Assembly: GCA_030690405.1 (NCBI GenBank)
Contig: JAUYGU010000068.1
Location: 1 to 11,518, forward strand
Length of the DNA: 11,518 bases
DNA from: Dehalococcoidia bacterium
GTDB taxonomy: Bacteria; Chloroflexota; Dehalococcoidia; SM23-28-2; RBG-16-64-32
Direction: 5' to 3'
A model generated the notes under the pieces. The model saw nothing but the letters and a program-made list of their open reading frames with translations, did not search any database and was not told the origin of the DNA. Position numbers and translations under genes: made by a program. This document shows positions 5,825 through 11,518 of the stretch, one piece after another (within the stretch, counting starts at the first letter, position 1; each line of letters opens with the position of its first letter).

Positions 5825-6676
5825 CTAGACCCCTTGCAGGGCCCCCCGCTCTCTGGCCAGCGACAGCAGGCGCTCCACCGGCTCGTCGGGCAGGGGGATG
5901 TCGCCCGGCTCCCGATGCTGCGGCCCGCCCAGGCCGTGGTAGTCGCTCCCGCCCATGGGGATCAGTCCGGACCTCTCGGCCAGGGCGCGCAGGTGCTCGA
6001 CCTGGTCCGGGAGGTAGTCCTGGTAGTACACCTCCATGCCCACCATCCCGGCGGCCTTCAGCTGGGTGAGGAGGTTCTTCAGGTCGTTCAGCTCTCGCGG
6101 GTGGGCTAGGGTGGGCAGCCCGCCGACGGACGTGATCATCTCCACCACCTCGACCGGGGTGAGGCGTTCCCTCTCCACGTAGGCAGGCCCGTTTCGGCTC
6201 AGGTACAGGTCGAACGCCTCGTTGACGGTGGCGACGTGTCCGGCCTCGACGAGGGCGCGGGCGATGTGGGGACGGCCGATGGCGCCTTCCCCCGAGAAGC
6301 TCTCCACCCGCTCCCAGGCCACCGGCTTGCCCAGCTCCGCCAGCTTCTCCACCATCCCCCGCGCGCGCCCCAGGCGCGAGTCCCGCAGGTGGACCAGGCG
6401 GCGCTGGAACGCCTCTTCGTGCCAGTCTATGAAGTGGCCCAGGATGTGGACCTCGCTGCCGGGTACGTCGGTGCTCATCTCAATCCCTGGAATGAGCGTG
6501 AAGTCCGGGTGGCCCGCGGTGGCGGCAAACGCCTCTGGCAGCCCATCCGTCGTATCGTGGTCGGTCAGGGCCATGACGCGCACGCCCCGCCGGTAGGCGA
6601 GTTCGACGAGCTCGGTCGGCGTCAGGACGCCGTCGGAGAACGTGCTGTGGGTGTGAAAGTCTGCCCGGCTGCCCAT
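5825..6676 (-). CDS. PHP-domain phosphoesterase (RNase AM / 3',5'-nucleotide phosphatase type)
   Basis: This 283-residue metal-dependent PHP phosphoesterase carries the family motifs in order: DFHTHSTFSDG (His8, His10, Asp15), ALTDHDT (Asp39, His40), PGIEMST (Glu66), HILGHF (His77), GRPHIARAL (about 134-142), LAHP (His192) and GGSDYHG (Asp245, His247). These match the YciV/TrpH group, which includes enzymes that hydrolyse 3',5'-nucleoside bisphosphates such as pAp and trim short RNA 5' ends; the exact substrate is inferred. ATG 6676 overlaps the ymdB stop as TGATG, with GAGGTGG (6687-6681) four bases upstream. A GTG one codon earlier (6679) is the alternative but sits too close to that site. 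The length is normal for the family. Confidence 0.88.
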   Translation of the reverse strand: MGSRADFHTHSTFSDGVLTPTELVELAYRRGVRVMALTDHDTTDGLPEAFAATAGHPDFTLIPGIEMSTDVPGSEVHILGHFIDWHEEAFQRRLVHLRDSRLGRARGMVEKLAELGKPVAWERVESFSGEGAIGRPHIARALVEAGHVATVNEAFDLYLSRNGPAYVERERLTPVEVVEMITSVGGLPTLAHPRELNDLKNLLTQLKAAGMVGMEVYYQDYLPDQVEHLRALAERSGLIPMGGSDYHGLGGPQHREPGDIPLPDEPVERLLSLARERGALQGV

Positions 6677-7446
6677 CACGCCACCTCACAGTCGATGCGC
6701 TGAATGCTGCCGGCCCTGCCGGTCTCCGGGTCGACCTGGACGAGGACCGAGTTGAACACAACGGGCCCGCGCTCGTCGGTGGTGAAGCGCGTGGGGAGCT
6801 GGCTGAGGAAGGAGTCGACGACGGATGCCGTCTCCATGCCGAGGATCGAGTCTCGGGGGCCGACCATGCCAACGTCTGTAACGAAGGCGGTGCCCCTGGG
6901 GAGGACGCGCGTATCGGCCGTGGGGATGTGGGTGTGGCTGCCGATGACCGCGCTCACCCGCCCGTCCAGGTACCAGGCGAGCGCCGCCTTCTCGCTCGTC
7001 GCCTCGGCGTGCATGTCGACGATGATGACGCGGCGGTCCGCCAGTTGCGCCAGCGCCTCGTCGGCAGCGCGGAACGGGCAGTCCAGCATCCCGGGCATGA
7101 ACGTGCGGCCGATAAGGTTGATCACGGCGACACCGTCGCGGGCGATGACGCCGCGACCCGGCGCGCCCTGGGGGTAGTTCAGGGGGCGCAGCAGGGGCGC
7201 CTCGCCGTCCAGGTAGGCGTATATCTCGCGGTAGTGCCAGATGTGGTTGCCAGACGTGATGATCTCGACGCCGGCCTCGAACATCTCGTCGGCGGTGCTG
7301 GGCGTCAGCCCCTTGCCGCCGGCTGCGTTCTCCCCGTTGGCGATGACGAGGTCAATGCTGTGGCTGCGCCTGATGCCGGGCAGAACACAGGCCAGGGCCC
7401 TGCGCCCCACCTTCCCCACCACATCGCCGATCACAAGTATGTTCAC
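6676..7446 (-). CDS. ymdB: YmdB-family metallophosphoesterase (TIGR00282)
   Basis: This 256-residue calcineurin-like phosphoesterase belongs to the YmdB group, cytoplasmic enzymes that in Bacillus hydrolyse 2',3'-cyclic nucleotides. Metal-binding motifs are IGDVVG (Asp8), NGENAAGG (Glu39/Asn40), SGNHIW (Asn67, His68), DMHAEATSEK (His146) and GSHTHIPTAD (His171, His173). The start is taken at GTG 7446, which gives MNILVIGDVVG, the usual family N-terminus, with AGAAGG about ten bases upstream. A GTG at 7458 adds four residues but overlaps that site. The gene lies directly downstream of rny, the same pairing seen in Firmicutes (rny-ymdB), and is coupled to the PHP gene. Confidence 0.9.
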   Translation of the reverse strand: MNILVIGDVVGKVGRRALACVLPGIRRSHSIDLVIANGENAAGGKGLTPSTADEMFEAGVEIITSGNHIWHYREIYAYLDGEAPLLRPLNYPQGAPGRGVIARDGVAVINLIGRTFMPGMLDCPFRAADEALAQLADRRVIIVDMHAEATSEKAALAWYLDGRVSAVIGSHTHIPTADTRVLPRGTAFVTDVGMVGPRDSILGMETASVVDSFLSQLPTRFTTDERGPVVFNSVLVQVDPETGRAGSIQRIDCEVA

Positions 7447-7472
7447 TGCGGGTCGCACCTTCTAGTGCGCGA

Positions 7473-7496
7473 GGCGGCCACGGGCCCGACGCCGCC
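7473..7496 (-). repeat. GC-rich inverted repeat between rny and the ymdB homologue
   Basis: GGCGGC (7473-7478) pairs with GCCGCC (7491-7496), and the loop contains palindromic GGGCCC. No T run follows, so a full terminator is unlikely. It could reduce read-through or be a processing or stability element between rny and ymdB. Confidence 0.3.
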
Positions 7497-7510
7497 GCCC
7501 AGCGGAAAGA

Positions 7511-9037
7511 CTATTTCGCGTACTCCACCGAGCGCCGTTCGCGAATGACGGTGACCTTGATCTGCCCCGGGTAGTCCAGGTTCTCCTCTATCTTCTTGCT
7601 GATCTCCTTCGCCATCCGGTTGGCGCCGAGGTCATCGATCTCCTCCGGCTTGACGATGATGCGTATCTCGCGGCCGGCCTGGATAGCGAACGACTTCTCC
7701 ACGCCCGGGAAGGCGTTGGCCACCGCCTCCAGCGCTTCCAGCCGCTTGAGGTACTGGTCCATGGACTCGCGACGGGCGCCCGGCCGGCTGCCGCTGACCG
7801 CGTCGGCGACGATGGTGATGATCGCCTCCACGGAGGACGGCTCGACCTCCTCGTGGTGGGCCTCGATGCAGTGGATGACGCCGGGGTGAACGTTATGGCG
7901 GCGGGCGAGCTGCGCGCCGATAGCGGCGTGAGTGCCCTCAACGTCGTGGTCGATCGCCTTGCCCAGGTCGTGAAGCAGGCCGCCGCGGCGGGCAACCTCC
8001 ACGTTGGCGCCCAGCTCGTGGGCGATCATCGCCGCCAGGTTCGCCGTCTCCACCGCGTGGTTGAGCTGGTTCTGGCCGTAGCTGTAGCGGTACTTCAGGC
8101 GGCCCAGCGTGCGGATCACCTCCGGGTGGAGGCCGGGACAGCCGGCCTCCACGGCGGCTTCTTCTCCGGCCTCCTTGACGGCGACGTCCACTTCCTTGCG
8201 GGCCTTCTCCACCATCTCCTCGATGCGCGCCGGGTGTATGCGGCCGTCGGTGAGGAGCTTAGTGATCGCGATGCGGGCGATCTCCCGCCGCACGGGGTCG
8301 AAGCCGGATAGCGTGACGGCGTCGGGCGTGTCGTCGATGATGACGTCGACGCCGGTGGCGAGCTCCAGGGCGCGGATGTTGCGCCCTTCGCGGCCGATGA
8401 TACGGCCCTTCATGTCCTCCGAGGGCAGGGGTACGACCGAGGTGGTGGTCTGCGAGACGACATCGCCGGTGAGCCGCTGCATGGCCACGGCGATGATCTT
8501 GCGGCCGCGCTCGTCGGCCTCTTCCTTCATCTCCTGCTCAATCTCGCGCAGGCGGCGGTTGGCCTCGTCGCGGATCTCGCGTTCCACCTGGGCCAGGAGC
8601 ATCTCCTTGGCCTCGCCGGCGGTCAGGTTGGAGACGCGCTCCAACTCCTGCTTGCGCTGCTCTTCTATCTCCTGGAGCTCGGACCGGGCCTCCTCCAGCT
8701 GCGCCTCCTTGTTCTGGAGGTTGCGCTGGCGCTGCTCCAGCGATTCCAGCTTTCGGTCTAGGTTCTCTTCCTTCTGGGAGATGCGGCGTTCAAGGCGTTG
8801 GACCTCCTTGCGCCGCTCCTTTAGCTCGGCTTCCGCCTGCTGGCGGAATCGAAGGGCCTCTTCCTTCGCTTCGAGGAGAATCTCCTTCTGTCGTCTCTCG
8901 GCCTCGTTAAGGATGCGTGCGGCACTACGCTCTGAAGCGGCGATACGCCGCTGAGTGATTCGCTGCTGAAGATAGGCACCGCCAAGTACACCCGAAAATA
9001 CACCGAGAAGGCCGACGCCGATTACGATAAACGGCAT
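7511..9037 (-). CDS. rny: Ribonuclease Y
   Basis: This is a 508-residue, membrane-anchored endoribonuclease that starts bulk mRNA decay in many Gram-positive and related bacteria. An N-terminal span (about 2-23) is followed by a long charged coiled coil (about 28-185), a KH domain with [10 protein letters not shown] (211-220), and an HD domain. Metal ligands include His327 (LNHAVE), His356-Asp357 (LLHDLGK), the EAHH segment (about 392-395) and Asp412 (VADAVSG). The C-terminus [12 protein letters not shown]...VEYAK is typical. An in-frame ATG exists at 9121, but it lies upstream of the predicted transcription start. ATG 9037, with GAGGG five bases upstream, gives the standard N-terminus and length. 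The gene follows recX and precedes ymdB. Confidence 0.97.
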   Translation of the reverse strand: MPFIVIGVGLLGVFSGVLGGAYLQQRITQRRIAASERSAARILNEAERRQKEILLEAKEEALRFRQQAEAELKERRKEVQRLERRISQKEENLDRKLESLEQRQRNLQNKEAQLEEARSELQEIEEQRKQELERVSNLTAGEAKEMLLAQVEREIRDEANRRLREIEQEMKEEADERGRKIIAVAMQRLTGDVVSQTTTSVVPLPSEDMKGRIIGREGRNIRALELATGVDVIIDDTPDAVTLSGFDPVRREIARIAITKLLTDGRIHPARIEEMVEKARKEVDVAVKEAGEEAAVEAGCPGLHPEVIRTLGRLKYRYSYGQNQLNHAVETANLAAMIAHELGANVEVARRGGLLHDLGKAIDHDVEGTHAAIGAQLARRHNVHPGVIHCIEAHHEEVEPSSVEAIITIVADAVSGSRPGARRESMDQYLKRLEALEAVANAFPGVEKSFAIQAGREIRIIVKPEEIDDLGANRMAKEISKKIEENLDYPGQIKVTVIRERRSVEYAK

Positions 9038-9120
9038 CGTAACCCTCGCTTCCTTATTCTGTTTTATGAGCCGGTTGATTGGATTCGGACTTGAACGGCT
9101 GTAATGACCGCTCAGTGCCA

Positions 9121-9149
9121 TGATACGGCGCGCCAGATTGGGGTGTCAA
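9121..9149 (-). promoter_or_regulatory. Sigma-70-type promoter for rny
   Basis: On the minus strand TTGACA (9149-9144) and GTATCA (9126-9121) are 17 bases apart. A start near 9114 gives a leader of about 77 bases and rules out the in-frame ATG at 9121. Two further TTGAC copies lie just upstream at 9161-9157 and 9170-9166. Confidence 0.55.
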
Positions 9150-9199
9150 GGAATTGGTCAAGCCCGTCAATTCGCGCGAGGCTTGAGTATTAACGGCCT

Positions 9200-9835
9200 C
9201 TATTGCTTCAACTGGGAGCCGCCGCCGTCCTGCCGCAGCCGCTCCACCGTGCGACGGACGGTCGCGGTGTCAAAGCCGCGCCGGCGCAGAAAGTCGCCCA
9301 GCCGCTGCCGGAACTCTGGGTAGGGCAACCCCCGCATCGCGTCGGCGCGTCGCTCGGCGGCTCGCAGGGCGGCGTCCTCGTCGTCCAGCGGGCCCAGCGC
9401 TTCGCGCGCCGCCTCGCCGTCGATCCCTTTCGCCTGGAGCTCCCGGCGGAGCAGCCGCTGGCTGCGCGGGCTGAGCCTGCTCCGGCCCTCCACCCAGGCG
9501 CGGGCGAAGGCGGCGTCGTCCACCAGGCCGAGCTCGCGGAGGCGCGAGATCGCGCCGTCCAGGAGGTCCGCCGGCGCTCCCCGGCGGGCGAGCCGCTGCC
9601 GCAGCTCCGACTCGCTGCGGGGACGGTAGGAGAGCAGCCGCATCGCCGCGGCTACGGTGTCCGTTCCGGCGGCGTTGCGCCGGAGGGAGCGCAGCGTGTC
9701 GTCGTCGATCTCGTCGCCGATGCGAAGGCCGGCGGCCGCGACGGCGTCCAGCGTCAGCCCCAGCGCGAAGCGGCCGTCCAAGTAGAGGTTGACGCGGCCT
9801 TCCCGCCGCTGCTTCCGAATGGCGGTGACGCGCAC
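9200..9835 (-). CDS. recX: RecX, regulator of RecA
   Basis: This 211-residue protein is of the RecX family, all-helical proteins that bind RecA filaments in the cytoplasm and limit their activity. Typical features are AMRLLSYRPRSESELRQRLARRG (about residues 64-86), ISRLRELGLVDDAAFARAWVEGRSR (about 95-119), the LLRRELQAKGID segment and the C-terminal FRQRLGDFLRRRGFDTATVRRTVERL. The GTG start at 9835 lies 15 bases after the recA stop with no strong ribosome binding site, so it is probably translated at a low level from the recA transcript. An extra N-terminal region (VTAIRKQRREGRVNLYLDGRFALGL) is common in RecX of this type. Confidence 0.9.
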   Translation of the reverse strand: MRVTAIRKQRREGRVNLYLDGRFALGLTLDAVAAAGLRIGDEIDDDTLRSLRRNAAGTDTVAAAMRLLSYRPRSESELRQRLARRGAPADLLDGAISRLRELGLVDDAAFARAWVEGRSRLSPRSQRLLRRELQAKGIDGEAAREALGPLDDEDAALRAAERRADAMRGLPYPEFRQRLGDFLRRRGFDTATVRRTVERLRQDGGGSQLKQ

Positions 9836-9850
9836 GCGACGTTGGGCGGC

Positions 9851-10921
9851 CTACTCGATGGGCCCGGTGTCGTCCCCGGCCGCTGCCGCCGCCGCGACCG
9901 GCGCCGGCGCCGCGGCGCCGGCCCGGACCAGGTTTTCCAGCTCCTCCATGAGCTGCGGGTTCTCCCGCAGGTAGGCCTTCGCCTGCTCCCGCCCCTGGCC
10001 AAGCTTGCGGTCCTCGAACGAGAAGAAGGAGCCCTGCTTCTTGACGATCCCCGCGTCCACGGCAAGGTCCAGCACGTCCCCCTCCCGGCTTATGCCCAGT
10101 TGGGGGCCGTGGAAAATGATATCGAACTCCGCCGTGCGGAAGGGAGGCGCCAGCTTGTTCTTCACGATCTTCGCCCGTACGCGGGTGCCGATGACGATGC
10201 CGCTCTGCTTGAGGGACTCGACGCGGCGCAGGTCAATGCGGACGGTGCTGTAGAACTTGAGGGCGCGGCCGCCGGGCGTGACCTCCGGGTTCCCGAAGAC
10301 GATGCCTATCTTCTCGCGCAGCTGGTTGATGAAGATGAGCGCCGTGCGGGAGCGGGAGACGGCGGCGGTGAGCTTGCGCAGCGCCTGCGACATGAGGCGG
10401 GCCTGGAGGCCCGGCAACGAGTCGCCCATGTCGCCCTCGATCTCGGCGCGGGGGACGAGGGCGGCCACGCTATCGAGGACTATGACGTCGACGGCGTTGG
10501 AGCGCACCAGCGCCTCGCAGATCTCTAGCGCCTGCTCGCCGGTATCGGGCTGGGAGATGAGCAGGTCTTGGATGTTGACGCCCAGCGCGGCGGCGAAGGT
10601 GGGGTCCAGGGCGTGCTCCACGTCCACGTAGGCGACCTGGCCGCCCAGACGCTGCGCCTGCGCTCCCACGTGCTGGGCCAGGGTGGACTTGCCCGCCATT
10701 TCCGGCCCGAAGATCTCCGTGATGCGGCCGCGCGGTACGCCGCCGATGCCGAGGGCGATGTCCAGGGCCAGGGAGCCGGTGGGGATCGCCTCTACGGCCA
10801 TGTGGGCGGAGGCCTCTCCCAGCCGCATGATGGCGCCGCGCCCGAACTGCTTCTCGATCTGGCTGATCGCCAGCTCCAGGGCCTGCAGGCGCTCCTGCTT
10901 GCCGTTGGCGGAACCGCTCAC
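9851..10921 (-). CDS. recA: RecA recombinase
   Basis: RecA forms ATP-dependent filaments on single-stranded DNA for strand exchange and SOS signalling. The 356 residues include MRLGEA, the Walker [10 protein letters not shown] (72-80), the catalytic Glu102 in DVEHALDP, Walker [19 protein letters not shown] (about 146-163), loop L1 [19 protein letters not shown] and loop L2 with [27 protein letters not shown] (about 198-224). The C-terminal domain ends in an Ala/Pro-rich acidic tail. The GTG at 10921 is chosen because AGGAGGT (10931-10925) lies just before it and the product begins [15 protein letters not shown]. The frame extends upstream to 10987, but that would cross the promoter. Walker A residues 75-76 (Met-Ala) and Val101 differ from the common consensus. 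Confidence 0.98.
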   Translation of the reverse strand: MSGSANGKQERLQALELAISQIEKQFGRGAIMRLGEASAHMAVEAIPTGSLALDIALGIGGVPRGRITEIFGPEMAGKSTLAQHVGAQAQRLGGQVAYVDVEHALDPTFAAALGVNIQDLLISQPDTGEQALEICEALVRSNAVDVIVLDSVAALVPRAEIEGDMGDSLPGLQARLMSQALRKLTAAVSRSRTALIFINQLREKIGIVFGNPEVTPGGRALKFYSTVRIDLRRVESLKQSGIVIGTRVRAKIVKNKLAPPFRTAEFDIIFHGPQLGISREGDVLDLAVDAGIVKKQGSFFSFEDRKLGQGREQAKAYLRENPQLMEELENLVRAGAAAPAPVAAAAAAGDDTGPIE

Positions 10922-10949
10922 GATACCTCCTCTATGCCTGGCCGACGGC

Positions 10950-10978
10950 ATGATAGCACGGAAGGTGGAGGCCAACAA
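10950..10978 (-). promoter_or_regulatory. Sigma-70-type promoter for recA-recX
   Basis: On the minus strand TTGTTG (10978-10973) and TATCAT (10955-10950) are 17 bases apart, about 30 bases before the recA start. No GAAC-N4-GTTC type LexA box is evident nearby, so SOS control cannot be read from the sequence. Confidence 0.55.
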
Positions 10979-11005
10979 GGGCCGCACGTCACCCCGCGGC
11001 GCCGC

Positions 11006-11260
11006 CTAGACGAGCAGTTTGCCGGCGAAGATACGGATGAGGTTTAGGAGGATGATCGCCACCATTGGCGAAAGGTCTAGCATGCCCAGCCGGGGCATGA
11101 ACTGGCGGATGGGGGAGAGGATGGGCTCCGTGATGTCGTGCAGGAAGACTACCACCGGGTTGCGGGGGTCCATGCCGGTCCAGGAGAGGATGATGCGGAT
11201 GAAGATGGCGACCATCAATATGATGGTCAGGATCTGGATGAACCGGACGGCGGCTTCGAT
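11006..11260 (-). CDS. yggT: YggT-family membrane protein (possible ATC start)
   Basis: YggT proteins are small two-span membrane proteins that often sit beside proC and are linked to cell division, envelope or osmotic functions. The signature is clear: IRIILSW, then NPVVVFLHDITEPILSPIRQFMP and LDLSPMVAIILLNLIRIF. With conventional starts (TTG 11218 or ATG 11215) only about eight residues precede IRIILSW, truncating the first span. The frame runs upstream as IEAAVRFIQILTIIL from an ATC at 11260, one codon after the proC stop, and GGAGG (11272-11268) is seven bases before that ATC. This yields 84 residues and a complete first span. The ATC start is an inference; a sequencing error for ATG is the alternative. 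Confidence 0.8.
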   Translation of the reverse strand: MEAAVRFIQILTIILMVAIFIRIILSWTGMDPRNPVVVFLHDITEPILSPIRQFMPRLGMLDLSPMVAIILLNLIRIFAGKLLV

Positions 11261-11263
11261 CGG

Positions 11264-11518
11264 CTATCCTCCCAGCCGTTGTGCCTTCTCGTAGGCGGCC
11301 TGGACGGCCTCGATGAAAGCCAGTCGCATGCCGGCTTTCTCCAGCGCCCGGAGCCCCTCAGTGGTAGTGCCTCCGGGCGAGGTGACCTCGTTGCGCAGGT
11401 CGGCGAGGTGCTTGCCCGTGGCCTCGGCGTATCTGGCGGAGCCCAGCACGGTCTGGATGATCATGCGCTGGGCCATGTCGCGGCGGACGCCGATGTGGAC
11501 AGCGCCGTCGATGAGCGC
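11264..11518 (-). CDS. proC: Pyrroline-5-carboxylate reductase, C-terminal part (5' end outside window)
   Basis: ProC reduces pyrroline-5-carboxylate to proline with NAD(P)H in the cytoplasm. The 84 residues present are the C-terminal dimerisation domain. They begin ALIDGAVHIGVRRDMAQRM, then QTVLGSARYAEATGKH, the conserved EVTSPGGTTTEGLRALEKAGMR, and end FIEAVQAAYEKAQRLGG. The frame is open to the window edge, so the internal ATG at 11476 is not the start. The stop at 11266-11264 lies directly before the apparent yggT start, so the two are probably co-translated. Confidence 0.95.
   Translation of the reverse strand, partial: ALIDGAVHIGVRRDMAQRMIIQTVLGSARYAEATGKHLADLRNEVTSPGGTTTEGLRALEKAGMRLAFIEAVQAAYEKAQRLGG

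Noticed and set aside
6928..7548. 206-residue plus-strand frame opposite ymdB
   Set aside because: It mirrors the metallophosphoesterase gene in another frame; no ribosome binding site or motif supports it.
8109..8954. Long plus-strand frames opposite rny (also 7853-8311)
   Set aside because: They are shadows of the GC-rich rny coding strand, with repetitive Ser/Arg composition and no family features.
9203..10528. 441-residue plus-strand frame opposite recX and recA
   Set aside because: It is antisense to two certain genes; its Gly/Ala/Arg/Leu-rich sequence comes from high GC at third positions.
10922..10987. Longer RecA from the frame's upstream start at 10987
   Set aside because: It would include the predicted promoter and lacks a ribosome binding site; GTG 10921 has AGGAGGT and the normal N-terminus.

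Overview
The window looks like a piece of a GC-rich bacterial chromosome. The minus-strand run proC-yggT-recA-recX-rny-ymdB, a SufT-like protein beside it and frequent GTG/TTG starts suggest a member of the Chloroflexota (Dehalococcoidia or a relative). This is inferred from gene content, with no 16S or database support. The minus-strand run is ordinary housekeeping DNA. Two stretches, 1 to about 2110 and about 3960-4700, are visibly less GC-rich and look acquired.

Layout from left to right. Positions 1-2113 (plus strand) look like the end of an integrated element: the tail of a possible reading frame, an unrecognised 107-residue gene coupled to it, and a large serine recombinase at the edge. 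The chromosome resumes with a MIP18/SufT-type iron-sulfur assembly gene (minus), divergent from a GPH/MFS_2 sugar-type transporter (plus). After the transporter comes an imperfect hairpin, then an orphan 174-residue gene with a hydrophobic C-terminal region, then tRNA-Asp (minus) with its own promoter. A short basic single-span membrane protein (plus, TTG start) follows and meets the minus-strand block tail to tail, sharing a CTAG.

The minus-strand block from 11518 down to 5330 reads proC (partial), yggT, recA, recX, rny, ymdB-like phosphodiesterase, PHP phosphoesterase, and a zinc-binding membrane protein. Good promoter matches lie before recA and rny. recA-recX handles recombination and its control. 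rny, the ymdB homologue and the PHP enzyme form a plausible RNA and nucleotide turnover group: endonucleolytic decay, cyclic-nucleotide hydrolysis and small nucleotide or oligonucleotide phosphatase. ymdB and the PHP gene are coupled by a TGATG overlap.

No CRISPR array, insertion sequence, rRNA or recognisable riboswitch was seen. No fully convincing new system is visible. The best leads are the element end with its unknown small gene, the orphan membrane gene beside tRNA-Asp, an apparent ATC start for yggT, and the RNA-turnover cluster.
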